64,000 bases of DNA from Galbula dea (Eukaryota > Chordata > Aves > Piciformes > Galbulidae). The position numbers and the translations under genes were made by a program. The notes below the pieces were generated by a model. The model searched no databases. It saw nothing but the letters and a program-made list of their open reading frames with translations, and had not been told where the DNA came from. The stretch spans positions 806,001 to 870,000 of the forward strand of contig VWZX01000934.1 in NCBI GenBank assembly GCA_013399015.1, written 5' to 3'. Positions 1 to 13,389 of the stretch are shown here, piece after piece. Positions within the stretch are counted from its first letter, which is position 1. Every line of letters starts with the position of its first letter.

Positions 1-804
1 CTTGAGGTCAATGCACCCTGCCTGGCATTGCCAATCAGCTCAGCAAACCTTTCTGAGCTTTTACCACAGCGAGAGCAGACCATGAGTCAGCTGCAAGTCA
101 GCTGCCCTGTGCCTCTGCTCTACCCACGTTTTGTATCCCTACCCCTTTTTGTCTGTTTGTTCATTGCTTAGTCCACTGCTTTTCTGATTTAGATGTTTAT
201 AAGAACCTGTCAGGTCCTTTGCTCTCCCCAAATCAGGCTGCTGCCTACAGAGTGAATAGCAAAAGCTTTCTTGACTTTTTCCTGCTGCTGCATGTTTAAA
301 GCCCAGAGGTCTGGTGGGCAATGGTGCTTTCCTTGGCACTATGCTGGAGTGTGTTAAGCAGAATATTGTTTTGAGAGACTAAATCAAAGCTGGAGAGGTT
401 TGGAAGAAAGCCTGAGGAGCAAGCAGGGGAAAAAAAAAAAGTCAAGAAAATTAGGTGATGCCTTGCAAAAAATAAATCCTGTCTTGGGAATTGCCCTGCT
501 TTCAGTGCCTGAAGAATTACTGTGCCATAATCAGTTCAGCTCCAGACATTTCCTGCAGTGTGTTTGATATAATGAGGTGCTATTGGCTGCAGCCAAGTGC
601 CTTTTCTCCTAACCCAGATGAGTGCAGTTAGGGATGAGCTGCCACACTGTGCCACAGGCTGTGCTGCTCAGGTCCAGGCTCTGGTGGGGCTGGCAGTGGC
701 CAGAGTGGAGGCAGGGGAGTGAGGGATGGAGGTGATGTTGTTCATGGGACCACAAGGTCTCTAGGTAATTTATCTAGTGTGTGTGTGAGCTAGCTGTGAG
801 TGCT

Positions 805-1402
805 CACAGACCAGAAGCCAGCAGTCTCCTGGGCTGCATGGCCAGCAGGTCAGGGAGGGGATTCTGCCTCTGCTCTGGGGAGACCTCACCTGCAGTGCTG
901 GGGCGAGCTCTGGAGTCCTCAGCACAGGAGAGACATGGAGCTGGTTAGAGTGGGTCCAGAGGAGGCCACAGAAATGATCTGAGGGCTGGAAGCTCTCTGC
1001 TGTGAGGACAGACTGAGAGAGTTAGTGGTGTTCAGCCTGGAGAAGGCTCCAGGGAGACCTTCCTGCAGCCTTGCAGTACTTGCAGGTGCCTACAGGAAAG
1101 CTGGGGAGAGATTTTTATCAGGGAGTGCACTAATAAGACAAAGGGTAATGGTTTCAAACTGAAAGAGAAAAGATTCAAATTAGATATAAGGAAGAAATTC
1201 TTCATTTTGAGGCTGGTGAGATACTGGCAGAGGTTGCCTAGGGAAGCTGTGGATGCTCCATCTCTGGAAGTGTTCACAGCCAGGCTGGATGGAGCTTTGA
1301 GCAACCTGCTCTGGTGGAAGGTGTCCCTGCCCATGGCAGGGGGAGCTGAAACTAAATGATCTTTAAGGTCCCTTCCAACTCAAACCATTCTATGATTCTA
1401 TG
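805..1402 (+). mobile_element. CR1 LINE fragment, sense
   Basis: This is the longest CR1 3' segment in the first 10 kb, with the phrases GTTCAGCCTGGAGAAGGCTC and CCTTCCAACTC and the tail ATTCTATGATTCTA at the end. It is 5'-truncated and carries no usable reverse transcriptase. Confidence 0.88.
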
Positions 1403-2544
1403 TTTCTCTTCCACCAGAGTAAACAAAAGTGACTGGAACTGAGCAGGCTTTGGATGGGGGTTGATGAGCCCCCAGCTGTATCCAGGGCATGCTCAGGTCC
1501 TTTGGCACTGTGGCTGGATGGCTTTTGGGGGAGAAACATATTCATGTCTGCTCCAAACAAGAGGTCTGGTCATTGCACATGAAGGTTTTTCCCAGCCATC
1601 ACATAGCCAGGTCATTTGGTGCTGGCTGCTGTTGTTTCATCTTATATGTAAGGCAAAGCTGACTTAGTCTGGGGCAGTGTCCCCTGGTGCTGCTTCCCCT
1701 CTTGGCTGGTGGCTCTGCCCTGTCACTGCCTCACCACATCCATCCCAGCTCGGTGTGAGCCAGGTTGAAGCCAGCAGCACACAATTAAACAGGAGCTAAT
1801 ACTTCCCTGCTGCTGCAGAGGGCTCAGAATGACATGAATGAAGAAGCTGAGAGTTAAAGCAGGCTGCTGTGTAAATATGCACTGAGCTTTTGCACTGAGA
1901 AGTCTCTTGGTTCAGTTCACTCCACATTGGCTTTTTTTTCCCCCCTCTCTTTCCTTCAGTCTGTGTGTATCAAACACAGATGGGCAGAGCTGGAGGTGTT
2001 GGCTCTGAAGTGTGGTTCTTCTGGAACTGGACACAGTTTGGGGTTAATGGTAATGCTGTGGGTGGTTCACTAAAGGACTCTGACCCATAGAGTCCAAGGG
2101 GTGAATACATTGCTTAGAGCCAGACATGATCTATGTGTGTAACAGGTCCCTGACATGTGTTAGGGCTCTTCTGCTGAAGGTAAATGCTGTGGAGCTGCTA
2201 TTCTGCACTACCTCCCCAGGGGTATGCCCTGAAACCCTGCAGGAAGGGATGGAGTTAACCCGTCAGGAGGCTCTTGATTTCAACTCCCCTTTTATTCCCT
2301 AGTCCCCAGGCTGACAGCCCAAAATCTTCCATTAACCCTTTAATAACTCACAGCCTGCCCTTATTTTAAAGCATGACCTTTCAGCTCAATGGTTAGGGTC
2401 TGCCCCATGTGTCTCACAGGGAGGGGTTTCCACCAGCAGCTCTGAGAAGGGCAGCTTGGCTTTCTCTTGCAGGAGGTGGTGGTGGCTGCAGAAGGCAGAG
2501 GAGGACATGCTTGGACAGGAAAGCCTCTGGGGCTCAAGTGGAAC

Positions 2545-2730
2545 AGTGTCTTGTGTGTGCTCAGCTTTGCTTTTGGGGTTGGAACAGGGATAGATGTGGC
2601 ATCTTCAGTGTCTTGTGTGTGCTCAGCCTTGCTTTTAGGGTTGGAACAGGGATAGATGTGGCATCTTCAGTGTCTTGTGTGTGCTCAGCCTTGCTTTTGG
2701 GGTTAGAACAGGGATAGATGTGGCATCTTT
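2545..2730. repeat. Tandem repeat, 62-bp unit, three copies
   Basis: Units lie at 2545-2606, 2607-2668 and 2669-2730. Each starts AGTGTCTTGTGTGTGCTCAG and ends with GATGTGGCATCTT plus one base. Copies differ at only a few positions, so expansion is recent or the array is being homogenised. Length-matched open frames on both strands here are artefacts. Confidence 0.95.
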
Positions 2731-2877
2731 TACTTACATGCATGTGCATGCAGTCTCTGGGAAGTGTGGCTCCCTGCCTGCCCAGGGGAGATGGAATTAA
2801 AGGGACAGCTGGGACACCAGTGACAGCCCCCCACACCTCCTGGCTTGCTGCCCCCCTCTGTCTTGGTTCCCCTTGCA

Positions 2878-3025
2878 GAGAACAAGTCTTTAGAGAAGCA
2901 GATGAGGCAGCTGGGGTTGTTTAGTCTGGAGAAGAGGAGGCTCAGGGGAGACCTTCTGGTTTTCTGCAGCTCCCTGAAAGGAGGCTGGAGCCAGGTGGAG
3001 GTTGGTCTCTTCTCCCAGGTAACAA
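2878..3025 (+). mobile_element. CR1 LINE fragment, sense, lacking the 3' end
   Basis: The segment GGTTGTTTAGTCTGGAGAAG and the following CTCAGGGGAGACCTTCT are typical CR1, but homology stops after the TCTTCTCCCAGGTAAC phrase, so the 3' tail is missing. Confidence 0.75.
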
Positions 3026-3565
3026 ACCAGCATCACTGTCAAGTTACTTGTTGAAGTCCAGACAGATCAGGTATTTCCCTCTCCATAAAAATAATCCAAA
3101 TCCTCTCATCACAGAGAGCTAAGGGAGGAATCTGATACACTTCAGGTAGGCACAGAGAAGAGGGGACAGGGACCAGTGTGTCCAGCAGGAGCTGACCTCC
3201 CTCTGCTACCTGTCCTGTCTGGGTGTGGTTGTTGAGCACTGGTGCCTGTTGCTGGAGGTGATCCCCGTGGGGCTCTGCCAACTTCCCCACCAGGTGACTG
3301 AGCTATGCAAGCCACCATGGGCACACTCAAGAGCTTACCAAGCTTCAACCAGCTTCAAGACCATCTTGGTTCAGCCCATCCCAAAGGTTCCCCTCCATGT
3401 CTCCTCTCAAGGCAGAATCCCTCTCCTCTCCTTGGAGTCACCCAAGAAAGAGGGGTTCCAGCCTTCTCCTGGGGACAAAAACCAACACCAAGGGCCTCCA
3501 TTAATATTCTAGGAATGGCAGAGAAGATTGACTGCCTCATTAGCAGGCATGGTGTGGAACTCTGA

Positions 3566-3850
3566 CAATAATTAACAACTCAACACTCTTATTTGCTGGC
3601 CTATCACAGAAGTATTCAATCAAAAATGTAATTTGCTCCACGCTCCCATTTACCATAAAGAGACTATTCCTTCAAAGTTTTAAATAGACTAATTAAGAGG
3701 GAAGAAATACAGGGGGAAAAAAATTATGAACAGTATAGTTTTAATGGGAAATTACTGGAGCATATTAATAATGCAATAACCATTTTTAACAGCTGTCTGT
3801 CAGTTTGTGGGCCAGGGTAATTAAATTAGTCACTAAAGGGTTAGTCAAAT
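3566..3850. other. AT-rich block, candidate conserved non-exonic element
   Basis: A sharp change to AT-rich sequence with ATAATTAACAAC, TAGACTAATTAAG and GTAATTAAATTAG, words bound by homeodomain factors. No repeat family is recognised and there is no coding potential. Such blocks in neural genes are often enhancers; this is inferred from composition only. Confidence 0.35.
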
Positions 3851-6479
3851 GAGGTGTTAGAGAGCAGTGTTGGGGCTAACAAAGGGACTGGCAGGCTTAA
3901 TCCTCCAGCACAAGAAGGAGATGGAGGTGCTGAAGGAGGATGAGATGCTGATGTTCATGGCAGGATCCCTCTGAGGTCCCCAGGGACCATGTGGGGAGAG
4001 TCCTTGGTCACCCAGGCACCAGCATCTCGTGTCCCCTCTCCTGGGTGTGGATGAACCTGTAGTGCTGAGTGTGATGGGAGGAGTGGGGCAGAGCTAGGTG
4101 TTGGCAAAGCTGGGTTGTCTCTAGGAAAATAATAAGAGGAAAGTGTCTTATCTGAGCATGAGCATGGCCCAGAGTGGCCTCTGTGACATCTGTTTCAGCC
4201 TGATGCTACTCAGGTTTTTAATCTCTTTCTGAGAGCCAGAAGGCAGCTATGCAGGGGCTTTTTTGGCAGTTTCTTTCAAGGCTTTTATATTCTGCAGGTT
4301 TCAGGCTCACATTCCCCCTTCCTCCACCCCTTCACCCCTTTTGAAATGAGTCACAGTTAATTCTGGATGTTGTTGAGCCTGAGAACATGTCTTTCTTGCC
4401 ACCAGCCTATTAAAAAATGTATTTACAGCTCCATAAAGCAAAGCCAGATGTCAAGGTAACATCCTGCTGGCTCCCCTGTGTTCAGGGCTGAGGGTAGGGA
4501 TTTGGGGAGTTACCTGCTTGTGTGATCACAGGGAAGATTTTTTTGAGCCCAAAAGGGAGGTTTCTGTCTGAGGAGATGATTGTGGCCAGCCCAGAGAAGT
4601 GTTTGTGGGAAGCATGGTGCCCAGGGGACCTGGGATTCCGAGGTACCTGGCCAGGGAATGCTGCTGCAATTCCCTTTCCATCTCTCCTCTGTAAATCAGG
4701 AAGGGGATGCTGGCCTCTGGGTCTGAGGGGGAAAGGATTACTCCTTCCATTGTGGGGTGGGTTTTGATATTTCAGACATTTTCTCCACTTTCTATTGAAG
4801 TAGGACCTTTTTCCAGAGCATGTCTGTGTGGAAAAGCAAACTGAGACATAGCAGTAACCAAATCCCAGAGAAAAAGCCTCACCCATCAGGAGGCAGCAAT
4901 CAAGATTGGTGCTTGGGGTGTTTGGAAGGCATTAGAGGTCTCTGAAACTGGTCTGAATCATGCAGAGCAAGGTCATAAATTTCCATAGATAGGCTAAGTG
5001 TCTGGGCTTTTCTGGGCAATTTTCTTACTCTCATTTTCCATTTTCTTGCTCTCCAGATTTGCAAGTGATAGAGGTGATGGCAAAGCCCTGGCTCCCCTGA
5101 GAAATTTCAATTTTCATGAATCAGTGGGAGATTTTTGCATAAGTCTTTCTCTCATCACCCCAATTGGAAACTTAAGTTAACTACAGAACCTGCCTCAAGT
5201 GCCTGGGACTTTCTGCTGCCCTTTTGATATCATTAAAATGAATGTAAAGCTAGGAGTTGCTTGAACTGGGGGGAAAATATGCCCTGCCTGGCACACAGGA
5301 GTCAGATAGATTCCCAGTTGGTGCAGCTCTGGTTCAGCTGTTGGCTCATCAGGTTGCTTCAAGAGGAGAATCCTGGGAGAAAGGAGATGCTAGAACCCCT
5401 GAAAGCCACCCAAACACCTCAGTAACCCAACAACTGCAAAACCCCCAGTGTTCCCACCCACATTAGAGCCTGGGTGGGCACTGGTGAAGGCAGAGCCTCC
5501 TCTCTCTCACGTGCTGGAGAATTACAAGCCATATAGATTATTTTAATAGCTGTATTACTTCCAAGTGTGCCTCCACCATCTGTTCTTCCCCAATTATGGA
5601 TGCAAAAACCCAGCATGTTTCTCCATTCCAGCAGTAGAGAATGAAATACAAGTGTTGTAAAAGGCTCTAGATTCTGCCAGGGACGTGGTTGGCACCTGCA
5701 CTGTTTTGCTCGGGCACTTGCCCCGTGGCAGTTGGGATTTGGGATGCACCATTCCCAGCAGATCCCAGATCTGTAGGGGCAAAAGAAGCCATGGATAAAA
5801 GAAAGAGGTTGATGTGCTACATGATTTGTCCAAGCCATAGGGGGCAGTTGAATTATTAACACTGACCAGGCATCTAAGTGCTACAGAAGCCAACAAGAGC
5901 CTCTTACCTCGGGCACAGCCAGCAACAGGCTGGAGGCACGGTGGGGGGGGGAGGGAATTAAGACAGGACATCAAAGACTGGATTCCATCAAGTAAATCAT
6001 GCCATTGCTTCAGTAAAAGAGCTCCTAAATGTTTTATTAGGGATTTTCAACAACTACCAAAATTAAGATGGAAAGGATGAATTATTAAAAAATAGATTAA
6101 CTAAACCAGCCTCTGAATTAAACATGGGAACTAGCTTTGGGGAGAGGGGTGTGGGGCCAGTGTGTGCTGCAGGCATCTGAATTCTTCAGCCAGGCCTGCT
6201 GGAGGTGGCCTGGAGAGGGGCAGCAGCAGTGGCAGGAGAGCCATGAACTGCCCTGCTGGGTTGTGGTTTCATTGCCAGGGCATGGAGAGGCTGCAGGGTG
6301 GGAAAGCAGAGTGCCAGGTGTTGTGCAGGCATTGGAGGAGGAGAGGCTGCCTCAGGAAGATGCAGGGTGCAGCAAAGGAAATCGTGTTGGCTCTCTGTTA
6401 AATAATGCAGGGAATGTAGGTACACAAAGGGGACTTGCCTTGAAGTACTTGAGCCAGGATCTGAGTTTTCTTTTGCTGT

Positions 6480-6937
6480 GGACCTGCTTGAATGGGGCCA
6501 GAGAGGGCCCACAAAGATAACTGGGGACTAGAACACCTCCCCTGTGAGGACAAGTGGAGAGAGTTGGGGTTGTTCAGCCTGGAGAAGAGAAGGCTCCAGG
6601 GAGAGCTTATTGCAGCCTTGCAGTGCTTAAAGAAGACAGTAAGAGAGATGAGGACAGAGTTTTATCTGGGAATGTGGTGATAGGACAAGGGGTAATGGCT
6701 TTAAGCTGAAAGAGGGTAGATTTAGATGAGATATTAAGAAGAATTTATTTACTGTGAGGGTGGTGAGACATTGGAACAGTTGCCCAGAGAAGCTGTAGGT
6801 GCTCCATCCCTGGAAGTGTCCAAAGTCAGGCTGAACAAGGCATTACCTAGTGGAAGGTGTCTCTGGCCATGGCAGGGGGGCTGAAACTAGATGATCTTTA
6901 CTGTCTCTTCCAACCCAACCCATTCCATGATTCTGTT
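6480..6937 (+). mobile_element. CR1 LINE fragment, sense
   Basis: It contains GTTCAGCCTGGAGAAGAGAA, GATAGGACAAGGGGTAATGG and the CCATTCCATGATTCTG tail. It is a diverged, 5'-truncated copy with several small indels. Confidence 0.85.
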
Positions 6938-7856
6938 CTGGCTGTGCCTTTGCCTAGTGCAGGTGTGTTGTTCTGCCCCCAGCTTGCCGTGCACCTGTAA
7001 GCAGGTGACTGCTGTGTCTTGTGCTACTTTTCTCCTGCCTGTCAAACAGAGGCAATATTAATCCTTTCCCAAAGTGGCCAAGTGATCTGAATTTGCTGTT
7101 TAAGTGCCTTTGCAATGTGATCTATCCTGGCATTACACACACAGGGCTATGGCAGCCTGTGAAGGGAAAGCACAGGCAAGAACAGGAGGCGAAGAGATGC
7201 TGTTGTCTCTGCTTAGTTTTCTTCCAGCTCCCAGGATGATGGGAGCATCATCTCCAGCTGCTAAGCACAAAATGTGGTGGAATTCCTATTTATTTATGCT
7301 TCCTCTCTTTCTTCTTCCCCAACATTTTGAAAGATCTTATGGGCAAGCCTACAGTCAAACTCCTGTGACTGCCAGAGGTAGCACAGCTCCTGGGAAGAGT
7401 TCACAGTGGCTACAGTAGCCCTGCTTTAAGGTGTTCTCTGATGGAACCAGCAGAGGCTTCCTTCATACTAATAACAAACCACTGTTCTGCTATTAGAGGC
7501 TGCTTTTCATCTTCCCAACTCAAAGGAGCCTTAATTAACTGTGTGGCACGGTGGGAGGTAGGTAGCTGCTGTTGTCCCTGTTTCACAGATGAGGAGTCTG
7601 GACTGTTGACACATCCTGTGAGTTGCCTGTGGTCGTGCTGTGATTCACCATCCAAGTCTGCAGTCAATCCCAAAATGCCAGTTCCTGCTCAGGGCTTTAT
7701 TCCTGGGAACACTCTGCTCATCTTCCTTGGCAGGGCAGCCCCTGGGGACTTTTGAGGTCATCTTCATTCCTTTAAACTGACCTTGGCTTTGGGTAGAGAG
7801 AGGTGAATGTTGCTGAAGTTGTGTTTGAGTCTTGTCATGTGAATTAAGCCAAATAA

Positions 7857-7935
7857 TAGAATGATAGAGGTCTTTCCCAACCTTAATGATTCTAAGATCA
7901 CCAAGTCCAACCATCAACCCAACCCCACTGTGCCA
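7857..7935 (-). mobile_element. CR1 LINE 3'-end fragment, antisense
   Basis: A short reversed CR1 tail is seen as AGAATGATAGAGGTC followed by GATCACCAAGTCCAACC. About 80 bases remain. Confidence 0.65.
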
Positions 7936-9615
7936 CATGTCACAGAATGCTGAAAGCCAGGTCAGTGTCTGAGGACACTGAGTGTCTGAGGACCAGCGAT
8001 TGGGCAGTGTTTGTGATGCTCCTCCACTGTGAGAAAACCCTGGAGGAAGGAGTTAAGCTGAGTCTTTGCTGTGATCCCTGCTTTTTACAAGGAGGTATGG
8101 AGAAGCCTGTTTTGGTGAAACAGCAAAAATACAACAAGCAGCTGTTTTCTTGCTCATCAATCCCCAGCTTTGCCTCTCTGGTGAGCTCTGCTTCCAAAAA
8201 CTTCTTACTTGACTCTTTTTCCAAGGGTCACATTCACAGAGCCTTGCTTCTGCTGCTGCTGATTGGCTGAAAAATCAATGTTTGGGCCTTTTTGTATATA
8301 ACCAAAGAGGAGCCTCAGCTGGTGTTTTAGGAGAGCATGTCTGAGAGGCTTTGGGTAACCCTCATCTCTTCTTGCACGCAGCAGCAGGGCAGCATCGCTC
8401 TCTGCAGCTGCAGGGGTAAGGAGGTCATGCTGAGAGGTCACCCCATGAAGAGGAGCAGGGTGCATGCTGCCACAGGTGCTGGGGTGGGATCAGTCCTCCC
8501 TTGCCTCCTCTGAGAGCCCACAGGATGCTCACAGCTGCCCTTCCTACCCAGAGGCACCAGCTGCCACGGGCTCTGAGGGATGCTCCTGGCACCCATCAGA
8601 TCTTCATCCATTGCTCAGAGCCCCAGCAGAGGTGGTTTGTGGGGTTCCTGGTGGGACTGTGGAGGGACATGTCTCTCTGTGTCTGTCTCTGGTGCCTTTC
8701 AGAGGAAGCAAACTGTATTCTGGGCATCCTCCTCAGCCCCTCAGGGCAGACTTTGGATTAGCATGGGAGCCTTTCCATTTTGTCTTCTTCATTAAGATAG
8801 ACACTAAAATAAAGGCAGTGAGTGAAATGTGATGGGCAGGAGAAGGAGAGTGATTCTGCAGCCTGCAAAATGCTCTTCCTCTCTCCCCCCACCCTTTTCT
8901 CCTGTCATCAATCTCCTGTTACTAAATGTGCAGCTGGAGAGCAGGTTCCCAGGCAAACTTCTCCCTGATAGGTTTTGACAGATCTAATCAGGCAGGAGGA
9001 GTGAGGACCATGTGCCACACTCCTGTGAATTGTGGTTCAAACTGAATAGCCTTCACTGTGACACTGGCAACTGAAATGAACCTGACTGCTGAGCTGTGGC
9101 TGGCCCAAGGGGAGGGATGCTCCCATCCCATGCTCATCTGCCTGCAGCTCCCAGCATTGCCTGTGGGCTCAGGCCCCCAGTACATCCCTGGCAGCATCTG
9201 CCACAGCACAGCTCTTCTAAATACCTTTGATGTGAGACACTTAGTGCCAATAATTGAGCCCAGGGAAGAGTCTGCTGGGACCTGTAGTCTCTCCTGCCTT
9301 TAATAAATGCATATATTCCTTATGTTCTGCTTAATAACACGAGCACAAAGGTTTACAGATAAAAGGAGGAGGTCTCTGCTGGGATGCTTGGTATTGGAGT
9401 GAGGGCAGAGGAGCTCTGAGGTAAACTTGGGGGTCAGTGAGTGTTTCTGTGTCAGCAGGGTGCTGATTGGTCTAATTGGATAATGCACATTAATTACATT
9501 GGTTTAATGTATGGTCTCTTCTTTAGAGGTGCTTCAGCTCATGGGTTATGGTTGAGAGGGGGTAGGCTTGTGGATAAAGAAATAACCCAAGAAAATAAGG
9601 AGGTGGCTCATTTAA

Positions 9616-9735
9616 TCACAGAAAAGTTAGAGTTGGAAGGGACATTTAGAGGTTCCTGCTGTGAGCAGCAACACCTATAACTAGATCAGGTTGCTCAGAG
9701 CCCTGTACAACCTGACCTGGAAGGGTTCCTTTAGA
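9616..9735 (-). mobile_element. CR1 LINE 3'-end fragment, antisense
   Basis: The reversed CR1 end is visible as TCACAGAAAAGTTAGAGTTG, GGAAGGGAC and AGATCAGGTTGCTCAGAGCC, followed by loss of homology. It is diverged. Confidence 0.72.
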
Positions 9736-11634
9736 AACCCAAGCCTGGGGCTAGTGAGCAGCCCTGGCAGTCTGCTGAGCCCTCTGCTTTTCCACCCACA
9801 TGCACCATTAACAGCCCTGCTTGGCAGGTCTCAGCTAAGGTGGCTGCAATGTCAGGAGGCTACAAGGTGGGACAGCACAGCAAGGACAGTGAGTCCTTTT
9901 GTGAGCACTGGGATTTTGGTGTCTTGCAGGTTTGTGTTGTGTGGCAGATGGCTGATGTCTACAGTGCAAAGTGTAAGGAGTTGTTTTTCCATAACTGAGG
10001 CTTTCTGTCTCTCTCCCAGCTGTGTTTTAGTTATCTGTTGCTACAGGTGAGTTCAGGACCTTCCTTTTCCTCACAAAAGCCAATAACAGGCCTCTTCTTT
10101 TCTCTCTGATATCTATTGCAGATAGCTCCATGATCTGTAGGTTGAAAGTGATTTGACTGTGCTTTGGAGTATCTTAGATAATCCCCAGATCTGTACCTAA
10201 GCTAGTCCCTCAGGCTGCCTTTGCTAATCAGTGGAGGTCTGGTCCATGGAGCTCAGGGCATTGTTCAGCTTTTGCTGCAGTCCATGACCACCTTAGAGCA
10301 AAAGGATCCCCCCCAAAATGAGTCAGACTACCCCAATGAGTTTGGAGGAGCCCAAATGATCAATCTTCAGAGTGTGACAGGTTATCTCATGTTGGGTGAG
10401 CTGAATCCTGTCCTCAGCACCTCTGAGGTCTGGAGCAGGGTTAGTCTGGCCACTGCTGGACCAGCAGCAGTCAGGTCTCAGCCCTGGGCAGGCTGTGCAC
10501 CCTCTTGTAGGAAATGCTGTTGGCACCAGCAGGTGCTCAGCTGCAGAAATACAGTCTCTTGACATCTTATCTCAGATTTGTGTCTGAGATATTTTGTTTT
10601 AAGCACATCAGACCCACAGCATAGTCCCAAACCTTTGATGGAGCTGGCACAGTTCCTGCTTCCCAGGACTGAGCTCCCAAGTGAAATGTCCTTATCTGAG
10701 GTACAGCATGTGCCCTGCTTCAACCTCTCTGCCTTTAACCCTCTCTTTTCCTCAGGTAAATGCTGATGTTCCCTGATCCAGGTTCAACTCCCCACTCAAT
10801 TTATCTTGTTTATTGACCCAAGCAGAAAGTCAATGTTTTCTTCATCTGCCATTTGCTTTGATGGCAGCCAATTTGGTTCAGCAGGAACAGAAATGGATGC
10901 AACAGAGTTCAGTGCCAGATTTTTCTACATTTTTGGGGTTTTTTTTATATGCTGATGATCCTTTTTTCTGAACACACCTGGCCCTGGCCAAGCTCTGCAG
11001 CTTTTGCTGCACGATATGGCTGTAGGCAAGGCTATAAATGGACAGCAATTACCCCACGAGTTGGAGAGCCAGGGGGAAGCCTGGGGGGGGGTCAGCTCAT
11101 TACAGGCAGAGCTCTTACAGCCAGGGCTACCCCATCCCTCCTGGTGGGTGCTGTTTGGGAGTGAAATGTTGGTCTCAGAAGGTTTGATGTGCATTTGAAG
11201 CTCTGTCTCTGCCTTTAAAGGCTGCAGGCGATGTTTTGCAGCCCTTGCCTGGATCAGAGGTTTCCAGGCAGTGTGCTGGGGGCTGTGGTTTGCAGGGAGG
11301 TGTGAGGAGGGGTGGGGAGAGGCTTGCTCACCTCTGCACCAGGGTATTCCTAAGTCTGAAACCAGGAAAGGTTTGTTGAAGTGCATTGAAGGTGGCTGCC
11401 CCAAGTGAAGGTCTAACTGCAGCTTCTGCTTTGTTTGTTTGTGAGTTGGGGACTGTGTGGCTGCTTTGAGGTCTGTCCAGATGCAGTTTTAGGTCATAGT
11501 CAAGGTGATTTAATGGGATGTGGCTACTGCACAGGGTGGTCCTGGCTTTCCCCCAGCTACCAGTGCCCAGCACTTTCCCCATGTTAGCAGTGACATCTCT
11601 CTGATCCTGGGCTGAGATTGTTCAGGACACCCAG

Positions 11635-11905
11635 GGAAGGGCTTTTTATCAGAGTGGAGTGATAGGACAAGGGGTAATGGTTTCACACTGAAAGAGGGGA
11701 GATCTAGGTTAGATATTAGGAAGAAATATTTTACTGTGGGGGTGGTGAGACCCTGGAAGAGGTTGTCCAGAAAAGCTGTGGATGCCTCATCCCTGCAGTG
11801 CTGAAGACCAGGTTGGAGGAGGTTTTGAGCAACCTGGTCTGTTTGGAACTAGATGATCTTTAAGGTCTCTCCCAGCCCAAACTAATCTGTGATTCTATGA
11901 TTTAA
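11635..11905 (+). mobile_element. CR1 LINE fragment, sense
   Basis: Phrases GATAGGACAAGGGGTAATGG, TTAGATATTAGGAAGAAATA and the tail TGTGATTCTATGATT mark a 5'-truncated CR1 of about 270 bases. Confidence 0.85.
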
Positions 11906-13389
11906 ACCAGCAGAAACTCCTCTCTTTCTCCATGGTGGGAAATGATTTGCTCTGAGATGCCCACATCTCCAGGCAGGAGTGAGATGGGCCCCTACCAAAG
12001 GCAGCATCAGGTTGGGGTGCTCTTCACCTCTGGAGACCATACCCATGGAGGCAGTGTCCTTAGAAGGGCTCAGTGGCTAGTGGCTCACCAGTAAGGGCAT
12101 TACCCTTGTGACAAACCTGTCTGTACTCCAAGGAGTTGCTAAAGGAGAGCAGTCTGCACTGGGTGCCTAGGTAAGAGCCCAGTCCTTTTGAAAACCTGAC
12201 CCATCTGCACAGAAAATCCCTATGCAAATCTCTCCCCAGGTAGAAAATTAATTGGATTCCAACTTCAAAGAGCACTTCTGGAAACAAGCTGTCAATAATC
12301 TTGTTGTGCCTCAGTTCCTCTGGCTGTGGACATTCAAAGCCAGTGAGCATTGCTGATAGAAGGTGCTATCTAGAGCAGCAAAGCTGTGCATATATGTATA
12401 CATGTGCATAACTGACTGTGTCTGTATGGTAACTGACCCAGGTGTGTGGTGTTCTCAACACAGCTCATGGCTGTGGTTCTCCACAAAGCTCTAGTTTTGC
12501 TTCTCATGGGCTCTTAGCCCTCTTTCTGTGCAGCCATCCACACCCCTCAGCTGTGGGATGCTTGCTGACCCCATGCCATGGCTGGAAGCCATGCACTCCA
12601 CTCCTCAGGTCAGTGTGGAGCAGGTGGAGTGGACAGGCTCTGGGATGCAGAGAGGTTGGTGAAGGTCACCAAGCTGTGTGGCTTTTGGAGGGTTCAGCTG
12701 GATGAAGCTTTAGTGCAGAGCCCAGTGCTGGCCCTGGATCCACAGGAGGATGCTAAGCTGCTGTGGTCTTCAGAGGCTGACACCTCCATGGGCTCTCCTG
12801 CCACAGCAGGACAGGGATCTCCAGTCCCAACACTGATCCCTGCCTGTCTGCAAATGCTTCATCTCCAGTTTCCCAGGGCTTGATGCTGTCTTTTCCCAGC
12901 AGATCAGTAGAAGCCCCTGTGAAAAATCAGGGCATGGATGTCTGCTCTGGCAGCCCTGGCCATTTCCTATTTATCCAATCTAATCCTATCAGCATTTCTG
13001 AAGTGTTTAGCACCAGGGCATCTAAGCACTTTGAGATGTGTCTTGGAAACCCCACAACTGCTCTGTAATGAGAGTGGCCAAGCCTGGGATGTGGCTGGTC
13101 CTCATGCCTGGGTGCAGGCAAACAGGCTGAAGGGTAACCCCCTCCTTCTCCCAGTTTCCCTGCCAAGTTCATCCTTCCCTGGTGACCCTCATGAACTGCT
13201 ACAAAGGCAGCTCCAGAAGACCCCATTACAACAGAAGACTTGCCCCAAATACCCTCAAAGGCTATAAAAGGGAAGGAAACCCCCAGAGACTCATTTGTGT
13301 CTAAGCAGATGCTGAAGTCTGAGCCCCACACTGGGATTTTCAAGTTTACCAGTGCAGAAGGCTCATGATAGCCAAAGGCAAACACAGTT

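Noticed and set aside
5940..5954. G-run as a regulatory site
   Set aside because: A single homopolymer-like run without three other nearby runs does not form a convincing quadruplex or known factor site.
8262..8301. Promoter-like arrangement: inverted CCAAT (ATTGGCT) followed by TATATAA
   Set aside because: The two motifs are short and common by chance, there is no CpG enrichment or downstream first exon, and the site is deep in an intron.
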